DNA of 64,000 bases from Burhinus oedicnemus (GCA_008921705.1 VFFE01007795.1:2682514-2746513); one strand, 5' to 3'. Positions 10,009 through 23,200 are shown, numbered from the stretch's first letter. Notes: generated from the letters alone by a model not told the origin. Translations and numbers: made by a program.

Positions 10009-13000
10009 GCTGCTAATACATTGTAATAATGGTGCCATCAGAAGCTCCACCATCTCGTTCTAAGCCAAATGTGGATAATGTGGCAGATTGCATCTTATTT
10101 TTGAGGTAGGATCCACAGTGCTGTCTGCTTAATGTTTTCTTCTATGGCCATCTTTCATGCTTTTGCTTGAGACTTTAATCACTGATTATTAACCAGTAGG
10201 CTCTGTTCCTGACAGAGTAAGGTCTCTTCTGATCTCCCATAGGTGGGCTAAATCAAAATAGAGTATATGTGAATTAAAACAAACTTTTGCGTGGAGGAAC
10301 GCAATTTTACAAAAGAAGGTAGCAACTTGTAGGTCATTGACTTTGTAAGCCTGGTGCTGGCTTATTCCTGAGAGTGAGCTACAGCTTTGAGTTAAGAGTC
10401 TAACAGTCCCTACAGCTCAGCAAAGAAATCTGGTGAAGATCTTCCCACTGTGGACTAAGATCAGAAGAGTTTTCTTAGCACTTTGGGTGTCAAAGCCCAA
10501 AGTCCAAAGGCCGGGTCACTTTGCTCTGCTCTGAGGGTGTTGGAAATCTCTTGGGTTAGGGGAGATTCCAGAGAGCCACAGATGGGACCTCATTCTCCTG
10601 AACTTCTGGAGGTGGTGAAGCAGGACATACACCAAGGATATGGCTTTATGGACTGGGTAAAAACTGAAAAAATTATTATCTGGAGTCAGTAAGTTCATAT
10701 CCTTAATCTCTTTGACCCCATTACCTAGAATTTGGCTAATTTCAAGGATCTGTTCCAAAATAAGCATCAAAACACAGTCAGTTAATCTGCTGTTCATCCA
10801 TCACATGGAACAAATGTGACCATTCCTACTGAACAGTGGTTGCCCGTGGGCAGTGTGTGTGTGCTTGTATTCCCTCATACAGCCCACTCTTCCGCACAGA
10901 TCTGTATTGTTTTATGTAAATCCATACTAATCTCAACCTCTGTACATGTGGGCATATTTCACCCGTCTGATAAGGATCAAGGGACTCACCCCTTGCTATA
11001 TACTTTATATTCAAACAAGCTGGGGTTAATTTGATGCCAGGAGAACAGCTTTTAATTCTCCCTCTCAAGGCATTAAACTACCAACATTAACTTTCTGTGC
11101 TCGGCTCTTGTGGTCTACAAGGAAATGGTGTGAGCAAATTTGATAGCAAGTATATTGGCATGTGAATGTAAATCAGGTAGAGCATTGTAGGCAAAACAAG
11201 TATCAGGCTAAGATGTGTGGTGCTTTACAAAGGAAAAAAATGAACCAAGTTAAGCTCAAGCTACATTTTTTGTTCTCACAGTGTTGATAGTTTGGGTGTT
11301 CGAGCTGAACGCTGTGGGCGGACTGTTTGGAAATAGTAGGTCGTGAGTTCTTTTGTTAATGAAGACACGGAGGGCTCTCGTGTCCCACTCTGAAATGTAA
11401 AATGTCTTTTCCAGTGCAAATCTTACCGTTAATTTTATTTATTTCTGTCAGTGACCTGTGTTCCCTTCCTCCCCCACTCCCCTTAAAGTTTTCCAGAATG
11501 ATACAGTCCTTCATTCTTGCCGATTTGGATGTATAATCCAGTGGTGTCCTTTTTATTTACAGACTACGTGCCGAGTAGTGAAATGTAGATAAACAATAAT
11601 CTGTCCAACTCACAAATACTGATTGCACACCCCTCTTTACCACTACTACCATCACTGCAAAAACTTTGTTAGATTTTATGGGGTATTTGTGAAAGTCGAG
11701 AGATTCCTGGGAATTTTACCTTTCTGTTCAAGCTAAGGGAAAATGTCTCAAAGCTGGAAGCCCTCTTCAGCAAAATCATTGAAAGCGGGTCCTGCTCTTT
11801 CTTAAATTGGCAAGGTGACAGCTTGAGCGCATCCGCTGAGTGCCACTGTGACGGTCTGATCACCTGGGGAGAGAAGTGTCTCGCAGACAGACAGATCCCA
11901 AACCATTTTGGTAATTATAGGTGAAAACTAACAGCTTGCCAGTGCAGATTCTTGAGTGCCCAGGGCGTGTGCTTACAGTAGGAGCCTCCACAGTACAACT
12001 GCTGCATTTGGTGATTCTGCAGCAGCTTGTCTGGGGGCTCCAGGGGACTCCCTGGGGAGAGCATGTTGTAAATAGAATAATCAGGAGATAATAAATGTAA
12101 TGGACAGTAGTTTTGCAACCTCCTGACCAGCTGGAGTTGAGAGACCCCATGCCAGCTAATGCTGCTACATGATTGTCAGGTGCTGGCTGGGCATCTAACC
12201 AGGCCTTTCGGTTGCAAACCAAAGTAATTCTCCTTCTATCCAAAGGCTGTGTATAATGTTCCTTGATTGCTTCTCTCAGTAACGTTTTCATCTTTCACTA
12301 GCCTAATCTTGCCTGTTCTCTAGGTTTCACCAGGCACTGAATAAAGTAGCAGTCTCATTACAAAATGGAGACGCACTTGCTGTCAACCTTAATGTCACCA
12401 GCATTGACATCAGGCATGACATCAGGCCATCAGTTTTCTGTTTGTGTAGGAGTTAATTAAAGTGGTAGCCAGTTGGTAGGAAAATATCTCTGTCTTCAAC
12501 AGGTCTTTTCCGGACTTTAGGCATCAGTGCCAAAATAGAGGGTGTGAATGTGTAGTTTAGGCAAAGTGTAGACACCTAAGTCGAAAAGCATGGAAAATGC
12601 CAGCTCCTTTCCCGCTTACACCCTAGAGGTATTCGAATTCCTTAAGTGCTACAAGGCTTGACTGTGGCATTTCCTGGTGCCTAAATCTCTGGAGAGACCT
12701 AGAAGTGCCATTGTCAGGACAAGGCAACTGCCTGAGTCCGACTGTGATTTCCAATCAGACATTTCCCTGAGCAAGTCTCCTGAAAGTCATGAACAAGTTG
12801 ATTGGAACCAGGAGGACTAATGTCACAAAATTAGGACTGTGTGATCTTTCCCTGTTAAAATTCAGACAGGGAAAGTCCCCTCCCTCCTCCTCCAAAATAC
12901 AGTAGCCAGCTGGAAGCAGAACTGACCAAAGGCGTAAGAGGCCTTCTGCCCGAAAGAAGAGCCCAGGACCTCTCGTCTGGGCTGGACATCCCAGCCACCA

Positions 13001-13333
13001 ATACATAGTCCTTCTCTGCCAAGAACTCTGGCTCTGTGCATCAAGAACTGGAGGGGGCAAGATGAAGCCTGGTGTTAGGACATAGTTACTTGGGTTTTAC
13101 TTCTTTTCCTTTAGCTTAGCTACCACCACTTAGAGTGAGTATTCCTCCCAGAGGTACAGTGAGAATTTCAATTAGCATGAAAACTATCTCACCCTGATAA
13201 AAGAAAAAAAAGTGAATTCTGTGTTGTTTCATGGAGATATTGGCAGTTTGGCAGCTGAGTGAGCCTACCTTGTGACCAGCCAGCACTGAAGGTGGAAGGG
13301 GTAAGCCTTTATTTTGAGGGTCAGGGAAAAAGA
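10009..13333. other. gene-free unique DNA
   Basis: No exon, RNA gene or repeat family was recognised. The minus-strand open frame at 11860-12291 (143 codons) has no motif I know. A 12-bp tandem duplication is present at 12405-12428. Confidence 0.5.
12405..12428. repeat. 12-bp tandem duplication
   Basis: Two adjacent 12-base units, 12405-12416 and 12417-12428, agree at 11 of 12 positions (tgacatcaggca, tgacatcaggcc). A partial third match (atcag) follows. This is a minor replication-slippage type repeat. Confidence 0.85.
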
Positions 13334-13443
13334 GCGTGGTTGTCAATCCGGCCGGCTCCACGGCGCTACCTGCGCCAGGCACCACGTGTACTAACAGCCC
13401 GGTGGCAGCAGGCAGGCGCAGCAACAGCGGGACCACACGTGCG
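13334..13443. promoter_or_regulatory. small CpG cluster with two CACGTG E-boxes
   Basis: By eye there are 12 CpG dinucleotides in about 110 bases, in a region where CpG is otherwise sparse. Two perfect palindromic E-boxes (CACGTG) lie at 13383-13388 and 13436-13441, 53 bases apart. CACGTG is the established core site for bHLH-zip factors such as USF and MYC/MAX. No TATA box or recognisable exon is attached. The cluster is far smaller than a standard CpG island, so promoter or enhancer function is inference. Confidence 0.25.
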
Positions 13444-15300
13444 CCCTTGCAACCATGCAGAAAGGACCTGCAGGCTGGCTCTAGTCTTCCTGCATACCCT
13501 GGCAGCACCACAGCAATGACTAAGATGGTTAAAACTCCTGATTACATTTTAGGTCCTTATTACTGATCATTCCTGAGGTAGTGGAAAACCAAAGCTACAA
13601 CAGCCTTTTTTGAGTTTTAGGTTCCAGGCTGAATTTGGAGGACAAGTAGTCTGGGAAAAAGAAAAAATGTTCTTTCTACTTTTAACAAATTGGGTTGATC
13701 TGGAAATGTCTGGAGAAACTGTAAATATGGAGTCTGACCATTCTATTTTCTGCAAAGATAATCCTCAGACTAGAACTGCTCTTAAATGAGTACTGAACTG
13801 TAAAGACAAGAGCATGGATTGGAGCTGTCTGGAAAAGTTCCTTTTCTTTAGGGAGAAATTACAGTTTTTCTCTGTAATTGCATGTAAAATAACTTCCTGG
13901 TATCCAAGACTCCGCTATTTGATGAGTTAACAAGACTGGCATGACTGCGTCATAGAGCACCAGATCTAAGCTTCTGTTAAAACAAGTGAATTTCTAACCG
14001 TTTTGTTTGCCAAGAAAATCTTCCCACAGTCTAATTAACATAATGTTGTCTGTCTGAGTCTGCAGACAGCCTTAACAGAAAAGCGTGAACCTTCCCACCC
14101 CATTCATCTCAGTGAAGTGCCAGCTTCACACTCCTTGGTTTCACTCAATGTCAGTGCCACTTGCTTTATTGCTGAGTGTTTTATCTGAAGGTTTGGAAGG
14201 GGCATGCTGGGACATGCAGGGAGGGAAAAGCACAGGAAAGAAGAGCGATGATACAGAAAGGAAGAAGAAGGCATCAGCCATCTGCTGCATGTGGATGATG
14301 GACTGAGCCCCTCTGGTGACTGCAGAGCAAACGGGAGCTGGAGCTCTGGCCGGCTCACCCATCGCAACCTCCCCCGAGGGCAGCCCCTTCATGTGTTGCC
14401 CTGCTGCCAAAGGTGGAAATCTTTCCCCAAGGCCAGCTGAAATTGTCCCTCCTGCCAAGCAGGCTGGTTGCCTCTTGTCCTTCTGCCTTGTCCCACTCCT
14501 TCTGCAGTAGTAATCTGAGCCATCATGGAGACCGGTGTGAGTAAGTATGTGTAAATACCCTGAGCGCTGTTAACTGGAGATGTCGGCATTGGCACTGACA
14601 CCCCAGAGGCTCCATGGAGGCTCGAGTCTTCTTCTGTCTGTCCTGTATCCAAAGAGCACCGGACTGCATTTGGCCTCATCTCCATCACGGTAGCTCCTTC
14701 CCTGCTCAGATGCTTTCGCAGAAGAGCTCCCCTTCCCCGCTCTTCCCTGCTTTTCCCCTTGCCTTTTCCCAGTGGATTTTCAATACACTACAGTCAGACG
14801 CTCTTCTCCATGTCACTTGGAGGGGACTCTCTATTTTTAGCTTCCATTTTTTCTAAGCCCCTCTCATGGTCTGTAGCCAGAATGAGAGAAGTGGCTGCTT
14901 TTGGGGGCTATGACTCCTGAAATGTCTCTTCTCTAATGCATCTGGTGCGAATGCTGTAGCTTTGCATGCTCCAGCTTCGGTACCGTTGTAACAAATGCAC
15001 GTAATGTTCCTCTTCATGTAGAGGAAAATTCAAGGCTATGCTGCAAAATGTTTGGCTTTCTTCTTTTAAACTTAACAACCAAACCCAATGATTTTTTTTC
15101 ACCTCTGTCTGTGCTGTAACTTTTCCATACCTCTCTGCTTCAGAGCCCCTTCAGATGCACTAAAAGGAGTCCTTGCAGCTTTGGAGAAGACATGGTTAAA
15201 AAGGCACAGGGCTGTGAGGGGGAGATGGGGCTACAGGAGCTGAGCCAAGCCAGAGGAAAAGGCGGCATCGGCTGAAGTCAAGGGGAGGTAAGGGCCTGGA

Positions 15301-15318
15301 GGGATAGGGGAGGGAGGG
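15301..15318 (+). other. G-quadruplex-type motif
   Basis: Four G runs of at least three with loops of 3, 1 and 1 bases (gggataggggagggaggg) meet the usual pattern for an intramolecular G-quadruplex on the plus strand. It sits in a purine-rich stretch that begins near 15200. Confidence 0.6.
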
Positions 15319-16929
15319 CTGCCGGAGCCTGTCCTTCATCCACTGAATAAACAACCCACATAGCAATAACAATAAATAATTTTATGAGGAGCTGGATAAG
15401 CTTTTAAGGGGAAAAATGGTAGGGGGTGTAACTGCAAATTGAGGAGGAAAGCAGCTGAGATGGGTTTCCCTGTTGCCGTCTGTCCTCTATTTGGCAGCAG
15501 CTCGTTTGTGAAAAAAGCAATCAAGAGTAGTTTATGATGCTAAGACATTTCAATGACTTGCACTCAGTGAAAATCATTGATGTTTCTGCTTTAGCTAGAT
15601 TTTGCTGCTTGCAGTTGAAAGCATTTCACTGCCTGAAATCCTATTTTGTTAAACCTGGCAGTGAGTAAAATCACAAGTTCCTTAAGAAAATCCTCTGGGC
15701 TTGAAAGAGGACGTGTTCATTACCCCTGCAATTAGTAAGAAAACTCCACCTTGATGGGGCACTCAGTCCCATCTGATTCCCCTCCTCACAGCTCCCTAAT
15801 CACTAGGTGCCATTCAGATTGTCGATTGCCACCGTTTAATGCATATTGTAGAAAACTCTGATTATGTGTCACTGTGAAACACTCTGAGAGCCAGGCTGTA
15901 AATATTTCCATCAACTTGTCTCTCTACCATCCCCAGGACTCTGCTTCCTGCAATACAGCTAATCCCTCAAAATGCTGTTTGGGTTTTGGTTTCTGTGGAG
16001 CTGACCCATAGGCGAAGGGAATGTTACCTTGGGAACAAGGTTAACTGATAGGCTTATGGACCTACTCTCTTATTTCCCCTTTATTTTATGATGGAAATGT
16101 AAGATGTTGTGAGTGGTTCATCATAACATATGCCAGCAGAAGCATGCCAAAAATAACAATCTGAAGCAGCACACGGTATGTAACGCTTGCATACTTCTCC
16201 GAGAGTTAGAGAGATCATTGAAACAACACATGTCAGATGCTATTACTGTCATATTGTTGGGGCCATCTGTTAGAGCCCAAGATCAAGACCTGCTGCTTTC
16301 CCTGGAACAGCAGCTCCACAAAGGACTGTGGCAAATTTAACGAAATCCACTCGGGCCTGGGGAGTTCATCTGAGGGGTTTGCTTGTTTTATTTCAAGATT
16401 TCATCAGGGATAAAACCAACAGTATATTTTGGATATTGCTCCAGGGGAAGTCTGGGGAAAAGCTTTTTAATTCTTTTTTGTTTGGTTGGTTGGGTTTTTT
16501 TAGGGAGTAAATAACAGGTGCAAGATAAGGACCGAATTGTCAGGATGGGATGTGTACATTTGCACCCACAGGTGTGCTTCCTGAGAAACCATGTTCATAA
16601 ATAAAGTTCATACAAATGTGCACATGCAGTTATTTGCAGCTAATAAACAATAATTTGGTAGCAACCTGCAGTTGTATATGACAACTGATTAATGCAGTTG
16701 ACTACACAGACACAAATTTTCAAAGCAAAGCAAAGACTTTTGAAGTTGCATATAGAATTTGGATGCCAAATCCTCCTGCTGGTCTTGAAAGCCTCACCTA
16801 GAATACCTGTAAATCTGTTTATTATATATAAGATGAAGTTCTATATAATTTTGGATCCACAGGGAGTTTTGCTACTGACAGCAGTGAGCTGGATTTCACA
16901 CATACACTTACTGTACCAATATAGCTACT

Positions 16930-16941
16930 CACACACACACA
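16930..16941. repeat. short CA microsatellite
   Basis: Six CA units are followed directly by an AT-rich run containing TATA/ATAG steps to about 16960. It is short enough to be of little note, but is a plausible length-variable locus. Confidence 0.7.
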
Positions 16942-18096
16942 TCTATACATATAGATATGTGTTTTCAATAGCGTTAACATAGTGGCACAGCTTTTAGTTC
17001 CACTGCATTCATATAAGTTTACGTAACGGGCATATGTTTTACTGACGTGTTTCGTAACAGTTTTAAACAATGTGCTTACTGACACCAGAACACTAACGAA
17101 TTAAATGTATTGATGTGGAAGATGGAAGTCTCTGTTATGAAGACAGACATGGTTCAAACGTCATGAAGTGGGAGCAGTTTTCAAATGGAGGTAAATGACA
17201 TCATAGATCTGGAGTATTTTTGCGGAGGTTTTGTTTTGCTGCATGTTGGTGAAAGACTTGGACCCGGCTCCTACCCATTCTGCACTTCCCAGTTAGTGGG
17301 GAATCTTGCACCTCAAAAACCCTCCAAAGCTGTGCTTCAACTCTGATGCAGAAAGAGCTTCTGCTCTGAAAACTCAGGCTGTGCTGCAGCATATGGATAC
17401 TTTTCCTGCGGACTCAGGATGCACATGTTCATCGTGAGAGCCTCCTTCTGCTCCTGGAGGAGCCCGGCACAAGGGGGTACGATAGCAGGAGAGACCTCCT
17501 GAGGGAGGGCACAGGAGAGAGCCCCAGGGAGGAGGCTCGAAGCTGGTACTGAAATAGGGAGGGAGCAGCAGGGAGATCCCTGTTACTCTGCAGGGCAGGA
17601 GGGAGATACGTGGGAAGGAGAGAGGACTGCCGGGGATTCACTGCTGACAGCACCCAGTTGTTCTGGCTGCAGGCTGTTTCCGTGTTTTACCCAACGATTG
17701 TTTCATGTAAAATCTGTGGATGGTCCTTAGAGCTGGGGTAGAATCCAGGTCCTCGTTTCCAGGAGAGCGCTCTCACTGGCAGGATAGAGACTTGAAGTTT
17801 ATTAACTGTGCCTTCAGGGCCTGGGGAGGGAGCTTTTGCTTGTGGAGGTCAGACTCTGGGGAGAGGACAGTAACTTTATGCTCACAGCAATTTTATAATC
17901 TACTGCTCTTCTCTCCTCTGGGGTTCTTGCAGGAAACTGGTGTCAGAAAGACGCTGCTGCAGCTGTTGCCGACGAGGAGTAATGATCCCAACTGGAGCAC
18001 CCTCTGTACACACACCACTGTCTGGGGATGCTAACAGTGCAAACTGATTATGCAGTGCTAAAGTATCTAACAGCCTTCTATTTATTCCCTTTGCAG

Positions 18097-18185
18097 GAGA
18101 AATTCCCCAAGTAGATCTCTGTCACTCCTCCCAACCATTGTTACTCATTGCAGCGTTCAATCAGAAGCGTTTGAAATACATTATT
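18097..18185 (+). other. candidate unannotated exon (splice-site bounded, 89 bp)
   Basis: Immediately upstream is a good 3' splice-site arrangement: a branch-like tatctaac at 18063-18070, a pyrimidine-rich run to 18090, and ttgcag ending at 18096. Immediately downstream is gtaagc at 18186, a good intronic start for a donor, although the last exon bases (att) are not the preferred AG. One plus-strand frame is open throughout the 89 bases and closes just beyond the proposed donor. The translation matches nothing I know. It may be an exon of a long noncoding RNA, an alternative exon of a large gene whose intron this is, or chance. Confidence 0.15.
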
Positions 18186-20144
18186 GTAAGCCTTGTTTAA
18201 TTGAAATGCATTGTGTCCAAACTAATTAGGAAGAGCCAAGACTGATTTTATGACATATTAGAAAACTCTTGAGTCCTTGGAGGAGGGAAGCAAGGTGGAA
18301 CTGAAAGATGGTGTGGCAGTTTTGGGCCGAGGCAAAGGGCATGTTGTTGAACCACAGGTACTGTGGAATTATTTGTCACCCTCAAGAAGAGCTAGCCTAA
18401 AGGAGAAGCTTCCATAATATGAAATAACCTCCCCTTCCCTCCTTCTCTGGTTTTGATCTCAGTTTTATTTGGGGTAGAAGCATTTTTCTGATTCTGAAAT
18501 TTCTGCCAACTGACAAGCTCCCAGGACAGGGCATTTCAGCTCAGTGAGACTGATGTTCTTGTCACTTTTGCTGCCACCTCCAGCACAAATGCGCAGCGAT
18601 GCCAATTTCTCCAAGCAGCTGCTGGCGCTTGCCACCAAATGGGTCTCTGGGGGGATCCACCAGCAGACTGGCTCCAGCTGAGGGACCACACAGCTTCCAG
18701 CATCTCCAGCCTGGGGCAGGTGTGCCAGCAGTCAGGACGACTGATCTCAGAGGGCTGTCTTGGATTAAGCAAAAGCTTGAGATGCATTGACTGGCACATT
18801 TCAGGCTGCAGAGGGTGGTATTTTTTTGACTAATCTTTATTTTGACAGCACGTTCAAACAATTCTAAAGCTCCTCTCAAGAATTCCCACAATCTAAGTGC
18901 TCACGTTCCCTCTTTGCGGGCACTTCAGATAGCCTCTCCAATTTTATTTAATATCCAGCCTGCCTGTGACCAGAAAAGCTCTTGAAAATAGGTCCACTTT
19001 TAAGGTCATGGAGAAAGAACAGTCAATTTTTTAACAATCTGACCAGCACTGAGGCAATTCCTATATATTTTATAGTAAGTGGTAATAGAAAACTTTCATA
19101 AAGAAAACCCTAAACCATCCCAAACTGCGCTTTCCATGAATGAATTCGAACACAAAAACTGCCTGCCTGTGGTCTGCAGGAGTTCAAACCCAAGATGCGT
19201 CAACATGAGTGCCGTGTCCAATCTCAGTCATAATGACACAGAGAGAGACTGTTGCTAGTCCCACTGCCAAGCACTAAGTAATTCCTTGCTGGAAGAGGTT
19301 TGTTCAGTCCCAGCAGGGAAAGAGGCAGCCCCACTGCAGAGGCTATCGAATTACATGGATTTTTTCGGGAAACACCATAAAAACATTTTCCTTCATGAGC
19401 CTGTGCTTGAGCTATGTATCTCTAGTGATACAATATTTTTGTTCTGCATGGCTTTTTGCAGTGTTTAATGATGTGGCAGGTTTCAAAAATTTGGTGCTTG
19501 AAAGTCTAAAATGTGTAGTGTAAAAGGTGGCAGAAGGATGATTTGGTTGGTTGGTTGCTGTTTTCTTGCTTGATTTTCCTTAGGTTAGGAGTGGGCAGAA
19601 GAATTCACCTAAACCAAAGCCAAAATGTGTTTTTTTTAATACAGAGGAAATATAGACTTCCTTGCTTACACTGGGAATACTCTTTAATGAAGACAACCCT
19701 TGAAGCAATAGTATATATGGGGGAGTCTGGGGCTGGAGCTATTTCTCCTAAGGGAACTGTGAATTAATATGTGTTCCTCTCTTTTCCTCTCATTTCCTTC
19801 TGATGGTAGTAAAAAGTATATCCATACTGTAGCTTCAGTCCGTGTGCTTTAATATCCTAGACTGGTTCCCCCTCGGGACATAGCAGAAGTGGGGAGAAGG
19901 AGTATATTTAGAAAAGGAGATAGTTTGTCAAGAATTAAAGAGCATTTTGATCAAAACAAGACCCCTGAAAATAGAGATGATTTCAAATATGTCGTCTAGC
20001 AATTCTGCGCTGCTTTTCGCTGCACCCTATGGTTCCTGGATTCAGAGGCAGAAGAAAATACAGTCTGCCTTACTGAGCCACGCTCTTGTAAGAAATGAAG
20101 AGTGCCAAGTATCCTGTCTCTGCTAATGGCTGGCAGCGGGTCCT
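18186..20144. other. gene-free unique DNA
   Basis: No recognised gene or repeat family. An AT-rich stretch with TAAT cores at about 18180-18240 follows the candidate exon. A GC-richer patch at about 18560-18760 has several overlapping open frames in both directions with no motif. A TTGG run lies near 19542-19556. Confidence 0.5.
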
Positions 20145-20241
20145 CGGAGAGAGAGTAAGAGAAACCGGGCAAGTCCCGAGGGAGCCGTGCCAGCACCCAG
20201 CGCCGGCTGCCCAGCTCCCGGGGGCTCTGCCTCCGCGGCGG
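20145..20241. promoter_or_regulatory. small CpG cluster
   Basis: By eye there are 10 CpG dinucleotides in about 97 bases, including a ccgcggcgg run near 20232-20240, in otherwise CpG-poor surroundings. A 169-codon plus-strand open frame (20095-20604) crosses it and two minus-strand frames overlap it. None has a recognisable domain; their openness is explained by GC content. It could be a small promoter or enhancer, or first-exon DNA of a noncoding transcript. No TATA box is evident nearby. Confidence 0.22.
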
Positions 20242-23200
20242 GGAGCATCTCTCCTCCCCAGGAGCTGCTCTGCCAGAGCAGACCTGCCCTTCATGTCTGC
20301 TGTCCCTCACCAACCCCGCTTTCTTCTGCTGATGCAGGGACCCTACCTGGGAGCTTTTTGTGCCTTTGGAAACACGCTATCGTCCTTCTCCCTTGAAGGG
20401 CAGCACCGAGGGAGGAGGCAGAAACCAAGCCCCTTTTTTGGCCTGAATTCTACCTGGTTTAGTTCAGAAGAGGTCAGCACCTTCCGCTGTGCCAAACGCC
20501 TGTTCCTAGAAAGCACACAGTCACAGAGCTGTTTCATAGACTTCTCACATCGCCGGGGGGAAGACTTTTATTCATTTTATCTGCTTTTTCCCCTGGGGAA
20601 GTAGTCCAAAGCCTCAAGTGGCATCAGGAAAAGCTAGAGGAATACTGACAGTTCTCATTTGGCAAATTGTCAAATGAACCCATTTCCCACCGTTGCTGGT
20701 AATGTCTTTCATTAGACTTTTAATGAAATTGTATTGACATATTTATGGTCCAATAAAAAAATTAAAAAAAATACCCTGGAAAAGCAGTTTTCAGGAGCTG
20801 AAATTTTTCAATAATGGTTTCATAAAGTATTTTGATTTTTTTTTAGTCGTAAACTTTGGCAAAAGGAACTGTGGATAATTCAAAACCACTAATGAATGGT
20901 CTCTGGGCCGCACCATTTAAATCCTCTAAGATACATATTCTGCTGCCTCTCCTTTAAATTTAATGCTCTTCATTTTTAACATCTATGGGGAGCTGGCTAC
21001 AATGTGTTGTATCTTTTTCCCACACAGCCCATTTATCCACTATTATATTTTCCTACTCTCTTATCACTGGGAAAACAGCACTTTGACATACCATTTTATG
21101 ATTTATAATTTAAAATACCCACCTGATCCAGTTTTATTATGTCCTCAGTTGTTGAATTCCAAGTGAGTTAAAGTAGGGACTTTAGCATCTGTTTTGAAAT
21201 TGTTAGGGATTAGCCAGAAAATTTTGTAATGACTCTGATGAGCATCTGTCAGTTTTTTTGTGGGGCAATGGTGAGAGCTTCCAGATAGACTGTCATGTCT
21301 GGTGGATCTGGATCTGGACATTTCCTAAACCTGGGATCCAATCTGTTAATTGCTCTCATTTGCTTGAGTGCAGTTCTGGGTTTAGTAGTAGATGACGTGT
21401 AATTTTTTTCCATAGTTTTTTCTTTTGTAAACTCATAAAATGAGCCTGACTGAAAGCTGTGTCTTTTTACTTCATTTATATGAGTCGGCCAATTGCTGTA
21501 TCCAGGTCAATTAACATCAGAATTTGCTTTCATGAAAAAAAGGCTCTTGGTTCTATCCCAGAGGTCACAGCAGACTAAGAAAATAAAGGTCCTGTTGTAT
21601 CTTGAATTCAGAATATACAGATGTTATATGAAGATAAAATCTGAAACCCAGAAGGGAAAGGAAGACATATTTGCAGCTATACTATGTATATGTAAATAGT
21701 AACAGATGATTTACTGCTGGAAGAGTGTGGTATCCTTTTGTTCTTTTAACAAAACAATGTCATAAAAATAGATAAAGAAGAAAAAACCAAAATGGACCAA
21801 TGAATTACAACACATACTCAATCACTCTTAAATATGAGACTGGGGGAATATATGCTAGTTTCTTACGATATGGCCAGTAAATATATAGACCCTTAGTGGG
21901 AAATCTGGCTTCTCAGAACATTAGTTCCTATATCACAGATGAAAACAAGGATATAAACATCAAAAATAAAGAAGAAAAACAATACATATACCCATGAGAT
22001 CTCTGTATAATCTGAATAAGTTGTCTGCAGGAGAGTTAAAAAATACTTTATGCATTCGGGGAATACAGCTTTCCATCAGAGAAATAAAATAGATATATCT
22101 ATAATGTATCAGTGCTGGTCTCATATTTCCTTTCTTTGGGGTTTACTCTGATTTGATTTTGTGGCAGCCATGCTTTTCCCTTTGAAATTCACCATCCTTA
22201 GCTCAGATGTAGGGACGAAGAACATTTCAGAGGCAGAATTCTTGGCACAATTTCTGCCCATGTTGTAGTTTCATCCCGTTTCACATTTTCGGTCTCCTTC
22301 TCTGCCTGCTCTGACTTCTGGCTTGAGCTTGGGCTGAGTAACTGCAGAGTTCACCACATTTGAGACATCTGAGTGCAGAGCTAATACATCATTTCACCCT
22401 CCGCGGGGTGGGGGGAGACATGTTGGTGAGGAGTACAAGGAGGTTGGCCCAGTTTTTCAGCAAAGACCTGCGTGATACTTTTCAAAGTTTTACGAAGAAG
22501 TTTTCTGTTAAAGCCGTTTGTCTGTCTGCCTGTTTGTATTTATTATCAGCTAACTTCAGGAGTGTGGCCACAGTGGCTTATGGACTTAGGTAAGTGCCAC
22601 ATTTAGATATGGGCAAGCTTTTAATTTCATTTGATCTTCTGAGAAGCAGTTCCTCTGTGCACTGATGTCTTCAGTAGGACTGCGGACGGAGAGCTGGGTC
22701 ACCTGTAACCTCATCTGTGACCTAACTGCTGCATACAGACAAGCAGTGCACAGTTTTACCTGAGAATTAACGCAGACCAAGTACATTTCTTGACAAAACC
22801 CCAAACCCTAATGTGCAAAGAAATCCTAAATTGAGGCAGCCCTTGCTAGAGGCATCTCCAAACATTAGCCAAGTGCTGCTGCAGCTCAGTTATACCATCA
22901 CTCTGATGACCATCTCAGCACACTCACCTTTAGTGCAGCAATGCTGTCACTGTGTGTAGTCAAGAAAGATAAATGATGTTGTAGTCATTTGCACAGATTC
23001 AAAACTTACAGTTTTTGATTGGACACTGATGCATTGAATCTTAAAATCATTAATTTTACCATAAAAGAAGAAAAACAAATCAAGCCGATCATTTCTGCAT
23101 ATCCTACTTCACCTAAAACTCACACTTCTAATATATTTTATTAAAATATGTCATGGTTTTTAGAGCAATGGACAATTCACTGTTAACTGAAACCACATAC

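Larger units (their letters stand above)
13444..18096. other. gene-free unique DNA
   Basis: No recognised gene or repeat family. Purine-rich, GC-rich patches occur at about 14300-14500, 15190-15330 and 17430-17660. These patches carry overlapping open frames on both strands without family motifs. A G-quadruplex-type motif (15301-15318), a short CA run (16930-16941) and TTGG runs near 16480 are the visible simple features. Confidence 0.5.

Noticed and set aside
16470..16500. TTGG runs here and near 19542-19556 as microsatellites
   Set aside because: Only about three units each, too short to be meaningful.
20095..20604. 169-codon frame as a protein gene
   Set aside because: No recognisable domain; the frame is open mainly because its first part is GC-rich. 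Kept only as a CpG-cluster finding.
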